Of a DNA stretch of 40,567 bases, positions 18,372 to 24,837 are shown in pieces (position 1 is the stretch's first letter; the number at the start of each line of letters is the position of its first letter). The DNA comes from a virus. The position numbers and the translations under genes are program-made. The stretch lies in the IMG/VR virus record IMGVR_UViG_3300032893_000137, positions 1 through 40,567 of that record; one strand, written 5' to 3'. Under the pieces are notes generated by a model that was not told the DNA's origin, searched no databases, and saw only the letters and a program-made list of their open reading frames with translations.

Positions 18372-19829
18372 ATGCCCGAAACAATCGGGTATGCCCACCT
18401 AGGGCCAGACGGGAAAGTTCCGGCTGATGAAATTGGCGTTGGTCCGGGAGGTGCAACGGGTCCGACGGGATACACGGGGGACACGGGCCCTGGAAACTTC
18501 ACGGGTGATACGGGACCGACTGGCTATACCGGAGCCACGGGTTTTACCGGCCCGACAGGTTTTACTGGCCCGACAGGGTACACAGGTGATACGGGTTCCG
18601 CAGGTCCTCAAGGCATCCAAGGCCAAACAGGGTACACGGGATACACAGGCTATACGGGAGATAATGGCATCCGTGGAGCAACGGGCTATACCGGTTATAC
18701 GGGTTACACAGGTCATACCGGGTATACAGGGTACACGGGAGCAGGTGCTACAGGATATACGGGCCCGACAGGATATACAGGCTACACAGGCTACACAGGA
18801 GCAGGAAACTTTACGGGCTACACGGGATATACGGGTCCGACCGGCTATTCAGGTCCTCCAGGTGTGCAAGGCTCGACAGGCTATACAGGTTTTACTGGCT
18901 ATACAGGCCCGACGGGTCCGACTGGATATACGGGGCCTGCTGGGGCGGCCTCTGCTACGGGAGCGACCGGCTACACCGGTCCTACGGGATATACGGGGCA
19001 TGCAGGAAGTGATGGAGCAACGGGTCCGACAGGATACACGGGACCCACGGGATATACGGGAGATCCGGGAAATGCTTCCGCTACGGGTGCCACGGGCTAT
19101 ACAGGCTATACTGGGCCTGGCATTACGGGACCGACTGGATATACGGGGGATGATGGTCCGCAAGGTATTCAAGGCCCTACAGGCTATACCGGGTACACAG
19201 GGTACACAGGTGCGGGGAATTTCACCGGCCCTACGGGATATACTGGGCATACCGGATATACGGGGCCAACCGGTTACACCGGTTACACGGGAGCAGGGAA
19301 TTTCACCGGCTATACCGGTTACACGGGACCGACAGGCTACACGGGATATACGGGTCCCGGAGGGGCCGGAGGGAGTGGCACGTTTGTTGGCGTGCCCACA
19401 TCAACCACAATTACAGGCGATACGAGTGAGCATGATTTCTTTGTCGTCTCGGTTCCCGGAGGGACGCTGGGCACGACGGATGGCGTAACCATGCAGATTG
19501 CCGTTCAAGGAACGTTTTCGGGGGGCACAAATCCTACGTTCCGTCTCAAATACGGCACGACGACAATTGCGAATTTCACCGTTACAAGTTCCGGTGCGGG
19601 TGCATGGACGGCGTTTATCTATTGCACGCTTCTTGCAAACGGCTCTACCAGCTCGCAAGTGGCAAGTATCTCCTGTCTCATTCCGACGGCTACGATCAAC
19701 GGGGCGACCATTCTTTCGGGCACGGCATCCGAAAACTCGAACAACACGCTTGATTTCAAGGTAACGGTGCAAAATGCGGTAAGTACCGGCTCCGTTACGG
19801 CCTCGAATGGGTACGCGGTTCTCTACTAG
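18372..19829 (+). CDS. Long collagen-like tail fibre
   Basis: The protein has 485 residues. Residues 1-30 contain [18 protein letters not shown], a short attachment module common in fibre proteins. Residues 31-345 are uninterrupted collagen-like triplets dominated by GYTGYTG, GPTGYTG and GAGNFTG, with rare DNA-level variants. The last 140 residues are a beta-sandwich ([41 protein letters not shown]) that looks like a receptor-binding tip. It shares the Thr-Tyr-rich repeat type with 1717 and 11922. It is the last gene before the lysis cassette promoter. Confidence 0.8.
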   Translation: MPETIGYAHLGPDGKVPADEIGVGPGGATGPTGYTGDTGPGNFTGDTGPTGYTGATGFTGPTGFTGPTGYTGDTGSAGPQGIQGQTGYTGYTGYTGDNGIRGATGYTGYTGYTGHTGYTGYTGAGATGYTGPTGYTGYTGYTGAGNFTGYTGYTGPTGYSGPPGVQGSTGYTGFTGYTGPTGPTGYTGPAGAASATGATGYTGPTGYTGHAGSDGATGPTGYTGPTGYTGDPGNASATGATGYTGYTGPGITGPTGYTGDDGPQGIQGPTGYTGYTGYTGAGNFTGPTGYTGHTGYTGPTGYTGYTGAGNFTGYTGYTGPTGYTGYTGPGGAGGSGTFVGVPTSTTITGDTSEHDFFVVSVPGGTLGTTDGVTMQIAVQGTFSGGTNPTFRLKYGTTTIANFTVTSSGAGAWTAFIYCTLLANGSTSSQVASISCLIPTATINGATILSGTASENSNNTLDFKVTVQNAVSTGSVTASNGYAVLY

Positions 19830-19838
19830 TGGTATAAT
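19830..19838 (+). promoter_or_regulatory. Extended -10 promoter ahead of the lysis genes
   Basis: TGG followed by TATAAT at 19833-19838 is a perfect sigma70 -10 hexamer with the TGn extension at 19830-19832. It lies just after the fibre stop codon and 25 nt ahead of the holin-like start. No good -35 is seen at 17 nt, which extended -10 promoters do not strictly need. It would let lysis genes be expressed separately from the fibre genes. Confidence 0.55.
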
Positions 19839-19863
19839 AGGGCGGGGCTTATTATTTCTCTCT

Positions 19864-20073
19864 ATGACGCTTACATGTTCATGGTTTAAGCCTGCGCTTA
19901 TCCATGCGATTGAAGCGATCGTGGTGCTTGGGCTCGCCATTCTCGTCGTTCATTTCTTTCCCGAGCAACAGACGGAAGTGGGGGTAATTGCCGTAGGGTT
20001 GCTTGCTTTTCTCGCGAAAGGTTTGCGTGCCTCGAACTCGCCTGTGCCGGATTATGTGAACGGAAATAAGTAA
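19864..20073 (+). CDS. Holin-like small membrane protein
   Basis: From ATG 19864 the protein has 69 residues. An N-terminal membrane segment at about residues 10-28 (ALIHAIEAIVVLGLAILVVHFF) and a second weaker one (TEVGVIAVGLLAFLAKGL) follow in the order expected of a two-segment holin. The tail is polar (ASNSPVPDYVNGN). It is first of the four-gene lysis cassette. In-frame upstream start at 19807 would add residues overlapping the promoter, so the shorter form is preferred. The holin role is inferred from size, membrane segments and neighbours. Confidence 0.6.
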   Translation: MTLTCSWFKPALIHAIEAIVVLGLAILVVHFFPEQQTEVGVIAVGLLAFLAKGLRASNSPVPDYVNGNK

Positions 20074-20094
20074 CTTATTCATTATTCTTTTCCT

Positions 20095-20160
20095 ATGGAC
20101 GAAGAAGTGAAGATCGAGCCCGAAGCGGAAGCGGTCGAGCCGGTCGTAGAACAGCAGTAG
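20095..20160 (+). CDS. Acidic micro-protein in the lysis cassette
   Basis: This ORF encodes 21 residues, MDEEVKIEPEAEAVEPVVEQQ, about a third glutamate. It starts in TTTTCCTATG, the same pyrimidine-rich context as other late genes, and ends 4 nt before the next membrane protein start. It may be a real micro-protein or a leader that couples translation to the following gene. No function can be given. Confidence 0.4.
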   Translation: MDEEVKIEPEAEAVEPVVEQQ

Positions 20161-20164
20161 CTAT

Positions 20165-20371
20165 ATGGATTCGGGACTGATCGGCACAGTTATTCAAGGG
20201 GGTTCCGTCGGCGTGGCCATTGTTGCGCTAGGCATCCTCTATAAAGTAATTATAAACGATCATTCCCGTGTTGATATCGTTATTGATACGATACAAAAGA
20301 ACGCCATAGCCAATACGACGCTCGCCAAAGCCATCGAAAGCCTTGATAAGACGGTACAGAACAAACTATGA
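20165..20371 (+). CDS. Small membrane protein, second holin or spanin-like
   Basis: The protein has 68 residues. One membrane segment lies at about residues 13-28 (GGSVGVAIVALGILYKVII). A polar helical tail follows (VDIVIDTIQKNAIANTTLAKAIESLDKTVQ), a layout of single-pass holins (N-out) or of anchored coiled-coil subunits. It overlaps the peptidase gene by 4 nt (ATGA), so it is translationally coupled to it. Pairing with the preceding holin-like gene suggests a two-part membrane-lesion system. Confidence 0.55.
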   Translation: MDSGLIGTVIQGGSVGVAIVALGILYKVIINDHSRVDIVIDTIQKNAIANTTLAKAIESLDKTVQNKL

Positions 20372-21414
20372 ATTTCATTGACTGGATTAAGAATAAACTG
20401 GGAATAGTTCGGACCATTAATACAGGTCTCCTGCTTGATTCTCCGAAGTTCATCGAGGCACTCCCCCGTCATGAATTGTTCGCGGGTGGCGGAGGCATGG
20501 TCACGGATTGGAAATCCTTATGTCCGCCGTTTCGGTATCAGGGTGCAAGCGTGTGGTGTACGGCCTTCGCGGGTACGGCCATCGGGTATTGTTTCGAGAA
20601 GAAAGAACAAGGCTCCTCTCCGATCTTCTCGGCGATGGAGCTTTTTTATCGTTCGGGCGGTTCCTTGAACGGCAATTATCTCATCAAGACCGCAGATGAA
20701 ATGGAGAAAACACTTGTCCTTGAAACGGAAGTTCCTACCCCCATTCCTGACGGCTGGGATATCAACCGCTTTCAGACTTACAAGGCGGCCTCCTATGCAA
20801 GTGCACAGGAGCTCTCTGAAGGGCAGAAATACGCGCTTAAGAGCGCGGCATCCGTAAATACGGATAAAGTTTCACTTCGCTCCGCCCTCGTCTCCTCGCC
20901 GCTTATGGTGGCTATTCCGATCGGCCGAGGATACTGGGAGAACCCGGCTCCCAACCCTCCCACGAACACGATCAATGCCTATCATGCCGTGGTCCTGGTT
21001 GATATTGACGCACAAGGGAACTACGTTATTTTTGACTCTCTTACGAACCGACAAGGTTTTGATGGTTTCCATTTGCTTGCTTCTGATTATCCGATTCTCT
21101 ACGCCTTATCGTTTATTGATCTACCGGATAACTGGAAAGACATTCAACAAGAGCAGAACGAGATCACCCATTTCGGAGCTTTAGATCACTATGGAGAAAA
21201 GCGTAATTTTGCTCTTGAAGTAAGAGCCGCGAATGATCTGACATTGGCGGCTAAGAAGAATCCGACACTCGCCACTCTCATTGGCCGTCAGTTTACGGTG
21301 TATGTTAACGCCGTTTCCTATGGGAATTATAGTCTCCAAGATATCTTGAACAGCGCGACAAGCGTTCGCCGAGGCCAAGGTCCGATCTTCAACTTTGATC
21401 TGAAGCGAACATGA
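20368..21414 (+). CDS. Papain-like cysteine peptidase in endolysin position
   Basis: The protein has 348 residues. The C1-type catalytic layout is clear: RYQGASVWCTAFAGTA puts Gln58 six residues before Cys64, exactly as Gln19 and Cys25 in papain. NAYHAVVLVDID supplies the His (residue 206), and VIFDSLTN supplies the third polar residue (Asp223, where Asn is usual). No signal peptide is seen. The last 80 residues are an extra helical domain of unknown role. It follows two membrane proteins and overlaps the second by 4 nt, so it takes the place of an endolysin. Cleavage of peptidoglycan cross-bridge peptides or of a protein surface layer would fit, but a non-lytic protease role cannot be excluded. 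Confidence 0.6.
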   Translation: MNFIDWIKNKLGIVRTINTGLLLDSPKFIEALPRHELFAGGGGMVTDWKSLCPPFRYQGASVWCTAFAGTAIGYCFEKKEQGSSPIFSAMELFYRSGGSLNGNYLIKTADEMEKTLVLETEVPTPIPDGWDINRFQTYKAASYASAQELSEGQKYALKSAASVNTDKVSLRSALVSSPLMVAIPIGRGYWENPAPNPPTNTINAYHAVVLVDIDAQGNYVIFDSLTNRQGFDGFHLLASDYPILYALSFIDLPDNWKDIQQEQNEITHFGALDHYGEKRNFALEVRAANDLTLAAKKNPTLATLIGRQFTVYVNAVSYGNYSLQDILNSATSVRRGQGPIFNFDLKRT

Positions 21415-21701
21415 AACCCACGGTAAAAGGCGAGCAGGTACAACTGGCCGGATACTTCGATGAACTTATCCCACATCCGTTAGCGGAGTTAGATCGCACG
21501 GCCTTTCTTCTTCACTCCTACGAGATCGAGAAGAATGCCAAGGAAGGCTTTAAGGATTGGGAAACATGGACAGCTAAGCGTCAGATCATAGAAAACTACT
21601 GCAAGCGAACGGGAGTGAACTTCAAAAAGTTTCTCCACTACGCAAGCGGGAAATACTGGCTCCAAATACAGCTTCATCTATTGGCCATCAAGAAGATATG
21701 A
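21411..21701 (+). CDS. Protein of unknown function at the end of the late block
   Basis: This 96-residue protein is polar, helical and basic. It has EQVQLAGYFDELIPHPLAELDRTAFLLHSYEI, described here as residues 7-38, then a Lys/Trp-rich helix (DWETWTAKRQIIENYCKR). It overlaps the peptidase gene by 4 nt (ATGA) and its stop codon abuts the terminator. It is not a membrane protein and I do not recognise the family. Coupling to the peptidase gene suggests a role in lysis. Confidence 0.55.
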   Translation: MKPTVKGEQVQLAGYFDELIPHPLAELDRTAFLLHSYEIEKNAKEGFKDWETWTAKRQIIENYCKRTGVNFKKFLHYASGKYWLQIQLHLLAIKKI

Positions 21702-21725
21702 AAAAGCCCCTTATGGGGCTCTTTC
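21702..21725. terminator. Bidirectional intrinsic terminator
   Basis: A stem AGCCCC (21705-21710) / GGGGCT (21715-21720) with a TTAT loop is followed on the + strand by CTTTCTT and on the - strand by TTTTTC. It sits between the rightward late block and the end of the leftward block, and can stop both. The - strand arm is the stronger one. Confidence 0.8.
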
Positions 21726-21878
21726 TTACTTCGTCTTTTTTACGGGTTGCGTCTTCGGCAATTCTTTTGCCAAGGCCGCCGGTTTCATCTTGTTCCAAAG
21801 TTCATCCTTGAAGGCGTTGCCTTTTGATTTGCTTTGGGCCAATTCCCCGTTGACTTGGGCGTTGATGCGAGAAGCCAT
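21726..21878 (-). CDS. Small basic protein, unknown
   Basis: The encoded protein has 50 residues: MASRINAQVNGELAQSKSKG, then DELWNKMKPAALAKELPK and a Lys-rich C terminus. The start is in a TAATATG context that recurs through this block. It is the last gene of the leftward block before the terminator. No family is recognised. Confidence 0.45.
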   Translation of the reverse strand: MASRINAQVNGELAQSKSKGNAFKDELWNKMKPAALAKELPKTQPVKKTK

Positions 21879-21940
21879 ATTAGAGAAGGGCAAGCACCTC
21901 GATCGAGGGCTTACGTTTAATCGTAGGTTTCTTATTCATA

Positions 21941-22546
21941 TTAGCAAATACCTTTGTGGTGCTTATGGCCCTTGTGGTGCTTGTGATGGGCATGTTTCAT
22001 CAAATGCTCCTTTCCGGCCATCTTCGGGCTATTTGACGGACCGAATTTGTGATGTTTCTTATGGGAAAACTTGTGATGCTTCTTGTGCTTGCCCGCATGT
22101 TTCGCGGCCATGCGCTGGAAAATGGCACCAGCTACGCGCTTCCCGGCTTCCTTCGAGCCGTATTCTTTGGCGGCACTTTTCGCGATCTTGCCAAAGCCTC
22201 CCGTCTTAAAGGTGCGACCGAGCTTTTTTACCTGGGCCTTACCACGGGCTCCATGAGGTTTTAGATGCGGGAGTTTGTGAGAAAACTTGTGATGCTTCTT
22301 TCCATGCATCTTATGATGCTTTTTATGCATGTTATCCATGCGGCTCGCGATCTTCGCGTCCTCCTGCATGTCTTTCGGAGAACCTTCCGTCAGTCCCGTG
22401 AGGGGGCTGATTTTGTGATGCGCCTTGTGCGAGAACTTGTGATGACGCTTCTTATGCTTGAACATCGGGTCCATCTTCTTCGTCATCTTTGACGAGTTCA
22501 TGGCTCCGATTAACTGACCGGGGTGCTTAGGTTTAGGGATTCGCAT
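21941..22546 (-). CDS. Very Lys/His-rich repeat protein
   Basis: The protein has 201 residues, about 45 Lys and 32 His by count. HHKFSHK occurs at residues 35-41, 85-91 and 157-163, with further KKHHK, HKHHKGHKHH and KKHHKMH units. A non-repetitive block at about residues 100-150 (GRTFKTGGFGKIAKSAAKEYGSKEAGKRVAGAIF, positions 110-143) looks like a compact basic helical domain of a kind I have seen in other small phage proteins. Such composition can bind nucleic acid, divalent metal, or both. It has no membrane segment. A stretch of hairpin and dyad DNA precedes it. What it does is unknown; nucleoid-like condensation or a metal store are guesses. Confidence 0.7.
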   Translation of the reverse strand: MRIPKPKHPGQLIGAMNSSKMTKKMDPMFKHKKRHHKFSHKAHHKISPLTGLTEGSPKDMQEDAKIASRMDNMHKKHHKMHGKKHHKFSHKLPHLKPHGARGKAQVKKLGRTFKTGGFGKIAKSAAKEYGSKEAGKRVAGAIFQRMAAKHAGKHKKHHKFSHKKHHKFGPSNSPKMAGKEHLMKHAHHKHHKGHKHHKGIC

Positions 22547-22570
22547 AGTGCGAAATAAGAGAGTGATTAA

Positions 22571-22615
22571 ACGGTCTCAAAAGAGACTCCCCCAGTGATA
22601 TAAATACTATATCAC
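22571..22615 (-). promoter_or_regulatory. Hairpin and dyad between two leftward genes
   Basis: A GTCTC-AAAA-GAGAC hairpin lies at 22574-22587. A perfect 8-bp inverted repeat (GTGATATA / TATATCAC, 5-nt spacer) spans 22595-22615 and overlaps the end of the HExxH gene. On the - strand TTGAGA is followed 17 nt later by TATTTC, a weak promoter that would end close to the start codon of the Lys/His-rich gene. The dyad could be an operator for that gene. Confidence 0.35.
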
Positions 22616-22929
22616 ACCGAAGCGAGAGTGCCGTAGGTTTTTGACTTCTTCACGTTCCCTTTCAAGGTCATCCGCTTCATTTTCTTTTGCACGGTGCGCT
22701 CGGATGCTTTGGGATGGTTTGCGTGGTACAGCTCATGCGCCATCGTATCCTTGAGACTATTGTACTTCGTATTGCCCTGTTTCTTTTTCAACTTGTGATG
22801 GAGTTTTTTGTTGATGCGAATGAGCTTTTTGGCTGTATCTGTATCGCCCATGAACCTCATTGTAGAATCTTCTACAACTTTATAAATCCCATGTTTTGTC
22901 TTCACTTTGCCAAGGATTTTTTTCTTCAT
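22612..22929 (-). CDS. Small HExxH metallopeptidase-like protein
   Basis: The protein has 105 residues. The zinc motif MAHELYHANHP (HELYH at about residue 65) is followed by EKTVQKKMKR-like charged helix. The short N-terminal part is beta-like, then a Lys/His-rich helix follows. Small free-standing HExxH proteins with this HP(x)n-E-TVxKK ending are found in other phages as predicted metallopeptidases. The protein is basic and short, with no other zinc ligand certain. It overlaps the upstream HNH gene by 4 nt (ATGA). Confidence 0.6.
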   Translation of the reverse strand: MKKKILGKVKTKHGIYKVVEDSTMRFMGDTDTAKKLIRINKKLHHKLKKKQGNTKYNSLKDTMAHELYHANHPKASERTVQKKMKRMTLKGNVKKSKTYGTLASV

Positions 22930-23408
22930 ACTTTCTCAAAGTTACATAAAGCGAATTCGCCTTTTAGTAAACGAGCATGCTTATCATAATGACGTGCCGC
23001 TTTAATTTTATCAGTGAATCGTCCTAAATGACGTGTAATCCCATTAACTGAAATTTGGACTTTCCATTTTTTTGTTCTAGTCTCCCAACAAACCCCCTTA
23101 TAACCAGAAGTGTTTGCATCAAGCAATCTTTGGTTAGCCATGTTTTCTGCTCTTGAACAGAGGCGAAGATTAGACTTTCTATTATCTAACCTATCATGGT
23201 TAATATGATCGACCATTTTATCTGATGGAGCGCGCATCACTAGACGATGCAAAAGGAATCTAGTCATTTTATTCCTGCACTGCTTATTGGCCATGGCATA
23301 ACCGTGTGTATTTATATGCCAAGTATATTGCATCGCCAATTCAAAATCTTCATCATCGACTAATGAAAATTTACCTAAATCCTTCCCTTTCATGGGAACT
23401 TTTTTCAT
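22926..23408 (-). CDS. HNH-AP2 homing endonuclease
   Basis: The protein has 160 residues. The N terminus is a NUMOD4-like module (KFSLVDDEDFELAMQYTWHIN). The HNH core is VDHINHDRLDNRKSNLRLCSRAENMANQ, with the His and Asn ligand positions of H-N-H. The C-terminal 55 residues are an AP2-type DNA-binding domain (SGYKGVCWETRTKKWKVQI, then GRFTDKIKAARHYD). It lies between small genes with ATGA overlaps on both sides, so it has settled into the operon without breaking coupling. Confidence 0.9.
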   Translation of the reverse strand: MKKVPMKGKDLGKFSLVDDEDFELAMQYTWHINTHGYAMANKQCRNKMTRFLLHRLVMRAPSDKMVDHINHDRLDNRKSNLRLCSRAENMANQRLLDANTSGYKGVCWETRTKKWKVQISVNGITRHLGRFTDKIKAARHYDKHARLLKGEFALCNFEKV

Positions 23409-23542
23409 AGGTCTTCTTCGTCTTCATGGCGGATGACGATGTCAATCATCTCGCCGCAGATATAGGTATGCCCTTGGCAATCCGGCGAACAGGTACAAGA
23501 CGTTAAATAGGTTGTAGGATTTTTTGTAAATTCTTGGTTCAT
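23405..23542 (-). CDS. Small Cys-rich protein, unknown
   Basis: The encoded protein has 45 residues. It has a compact Cys cluster, TSCTCSPDCQGHTYICGE, four Cys that could bind one zinc, and an acidic C terminus (RHEDEEDL). It overlaps the HNH gene by 4 nt (ATGA) and begins 1 nt after the GroES gene. It is too short for a family call. Confidence 0.5.
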   Translation of the reverse strand: MNQEFTKNPTTYLTSCTCSPDCQGHTYICGEMIDIVIRHEDEEDL

Positions 23543-23543
23543 A

Positions 23544-23807
23544 CTATCTTACGATAGCAAGAACGTCTTCGTGCGACAAAATAAAGTACGTCTTTCCTTC
23601 AAGGGTAACTTCATCGGGAGCGTACTTCTTGAAAATCACCGTATCCCCGACTTCAATGCCCGCTCCAAGGATAGAGCTAATAGCCACAACTTCTCCCTGT
23701 TCGGGCCTCTCTTTCTCCGTGTTTGCAAGAAAAAGTCCTGACTCGGTTTGCTCGCCCTTTTCAAGCACCAAGACCAAAATACGATTGCCAAGAGGTTTGA
23801 TAGTCAT
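23544..23807 (-). CDS. groES: GroES-like co-chaperonin
   Basis: The protein has 87 residues, close to the usual 95-100 of GroES. MTIKPLGNRILVLVLE is the canonical first strand. The mobile loop follows (KGEQTESGLFLANTEKE), then GEVVAI, GDTVIFKKYAPDEV, and the closing LEGKTYFILSHEDVLAIV. Every element of the cpn10 fold is present in order. No GroEL is encoded, so the protein must work with the host chaperonin, as T4 gp31 does for capsid protein folding. It is the best-defined cellular-type gene in this block. Its start is at 23807 with a TTTCTATG context. Confidence 0.93.
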   Translation of the reverse strand: MTIKPLGNRILVLVLEKGEQTESGLFLANTEKERPEQGEVVAISSILGAGIEVGDTVIFKKYAPDEVTLEGKTYFILSHEDVLAIVR

Positions 23808-23823
23808 AGAAACATGATACCAT
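23796..23823 (+). promoter_or_regulatory. Possible promoter for the isolated rightward gene
   Basis: TTTGAT at 23796-23801 and TACCAT at 23818-23823, 16 nt apart and preceded by TGA (a near TGn extension), form a weak sigma70-like pair. They lie over the groES start and directly before the GGGAGG ribosome site of the rightward gene at 23839. The gene must have some promoter of its own because its neighbours are transcribed the other way. Confidence 0.3.
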
Positions 23824-23838
23824 ATTTAGGGAGGAAAG

Positions 23839-24072
23839 ATGATCGTTTATTTCAAAGAAAATGGGATCTCCGTCGCCATGGAGACCGATCTCGATCATGC
23901 CCAACTGCATGCCCTGTGGATCGCCTCGACGAAACACGGGTGTCATGTCCAAGTTCCTCTTCGTCTCGGATCGCGTGCCCTTTTCCTGAACATCAGGAGT
24001 TTGGATACTGTCAAAAGTTTCGAGGGCGTACTTCTTCCATCCGGGACTATCCGTCCCCCTGCGCCTGGCTAG
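23839..24072 (+). CDS. Isolated rightward gene, unknown
   Basis: The protein has 77 residues: MIVYFKENGISVAMETDLDHAQLHALW, described as residues 1-27, then KHGCHVQVPLRLGSRALFLNI and a Pro-rich end. It has one of the strongest ribosome-binding sites in the window, GGGAGGAAAG 4-5 nt before ATG, in contrast to its neighbours. It is also the only gene of its direction within the leftward block, flanked by a possible promoter and an intrinsic terminator. It looks like an autonomous unit, perhaps a moron or an early regulator. No family is recognised. Confidence 0.6.
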   Translation: MIVYFKENGISVAMETDLDHAQLHALWIASTKHGCHVQVPLRLGSRALFLNIRSLDTVKSFEGVLLPSGTIRPPAPG

Positions 24073-24087
24073 CCCCGGGCTTTTTTA
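24069..24087 (+). terminator. Intrinsic terminator after the isolated gene
   Basis: A short GC stem, AGCC / GGCT at 24071-24081 with a CCG loop, is followed by TTTTTT. It overlaps the stop codon of the gene at 23839. The stem is only 4-5 bp, so termination may be partial. Confidence 0.5.
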
Positions 24088-24159
24088 CTCATCTTCGTCA
24101 GGCCAAATGACGGCTCCTACGATCCCGATACACACAAGAATCCAGACAAGGAGGATCAT
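24085..24159 (-). CDS. Single-span membrane micro-protein
   Basis: This ORF encodes 24 residues: a hydrophobic span (ILLVWILVCIGIVGAVIW) followed by the acidic tail PDEDE. The ATG overlaps the previous stop codon as ATGA. A span of 18 hydrophobic residues right after the start methionine and a charged tail are typical of phage membrane peptides. Function unknown. Part of the 3' end overlaps the terminator of the opposite gene. Confidence 0.5.
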   Translation of the reverse strand: MILLVWILVCIGIVGAVIWPDEDE

Positions 24160-24350
24160 ATAACTTTAACGGATACCTCGTACCATTTGCCCTCTATTCT
24201 AATTTTTCGAGCCACACCATCGTATCCGCATAATTGAATAAAGGCATTTGTATTATTAATTGTGATTTCTGATGGTGGTTCTGTTTGGGCGGCCTCCTCC
24301 CAAAGTTCACTTATCGTTTCTAACGAGAGCTTGCCTTTGGGTTTCTTCAT
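24156..24350 (-). CDS. Small acidic protein, unknown
   Basis: The protein has 64 residues: a KPKGKLSLETISELWEEAAQ helix, then beta strands AFIQLCGYDGVARKIRI and KWYEVSVKV. The start is in a TGATATG arrangement, 1 nt after the stop of the previous gene. It resembles a small alpha/beta host-targeting protein but I do not recognise it. Confidence 0.5.
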   Translation of the reverse strand: MKKPKGKLSLETISELWEEAAQTEPPSEITINNTNAFIQLCGYDGVARKIRIEGKWYEVSVKVI

Positions 24351-24351
24351 A

Positions 24352-24663
24352 TCACTTCTGTCCTTCCTTACGGGCGAGAAGGGCGATAAGACGGTTCATG
24401 AATAAATCGGCTATTTCATTGAAAACCATTTTTTCATCGTATGTTCGGAATGTATGAGTTTCCGTTTCAATCGTTTCACGTTCTCCAAGCCTTGTTTTAG
24501 CGATTCTTTCCACACATTCTTCAATCCCCTTTTTCCGGCCTCGCGCTTCTGCTTCGTCTATCAGCTTATCAAGCAAGCCCGTCGCTTCAGGCACACATCT
24601 ACCCGTAAAAATATCGGCTGGATCGGCAAGGTATTTTTCTATCCATTCTTTTTCTTGTTCCAT
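24352..24663 (-). CDS. Charged helical protein, unknown
   Basis: From ATG 24663 the protein has 103 residues. A GTG at 24696 would add 11 residues, but that start lies inside the Cys-containing gene at 24683-24832, and the 24663 start has the ATATG context shared by this block. Residues 1-103 are mostly helical (EKEWIEKYLADPADIF, LLDKLIDEAEARGRKKGIEECVERIAK, DLFMNRLIALLAR). It has the look of a coiled-coil protein. No motif of known function is visible. Confidence 0.5.
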   Translation of the reverse strand: MEQEKEWIEKYLADPADIFTGRCVPEATGLLDKLIDEAEARGRKKGIEECVERIAKTRLGERETIETETHTFRTYDEKMVFNEIADLFMNRLIALLARKEGQK

Positions 24664-24682
24664 ATGTTCAATCGTTAGAGGG

Positions 24683-24832
24683 TTAAACGTCCCCACTATC
24701 CTTTAGAAACGGTTTTTTCTTGTCGCACCTACACCCCCACGCATTGATGAAACGGTTTTTAGACGGACGGACAATCCATGTCGGACAGTCGTTATACGTC
24801 GTGCATTGCTTCCGTTTCTTCTTGCGCTTCAT
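24683..24832 (-). CDS. Small basic Cys-containing protein
   Basis: The encoded protein has 49 residues. A basic start (MKRKKKRKQCTTYNDC) is followed by NAWGCRCDKKKPF. The four Cys (two before, two after a Trp-rich centre) could bind zinc. It starts 5 nt after the HNH gene, in a CCCTATG context. No family is recognised. Confidence 0.45.
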   Translation of the reverse strand: MKRKKKRKQCTTYNDCPTWIVRPSKNRFINAWGCRCDKKKPFLKDSGDV

Positions 24833-24837
24833 AGGGT

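Noticed and set aside
18440-19360. Repeat array that might look like CRISPR
   Set aside because: The repeats are 9-18 nt units in frame encoding GYTG collagen triplets. There are no uniform spacers or cas genes.
21790-22492. Rightward frames over the Lys/His-rich gene
   Set aside because: They are shadows of the repeats in the leftward gene, and lie after a terminator with no promoter.
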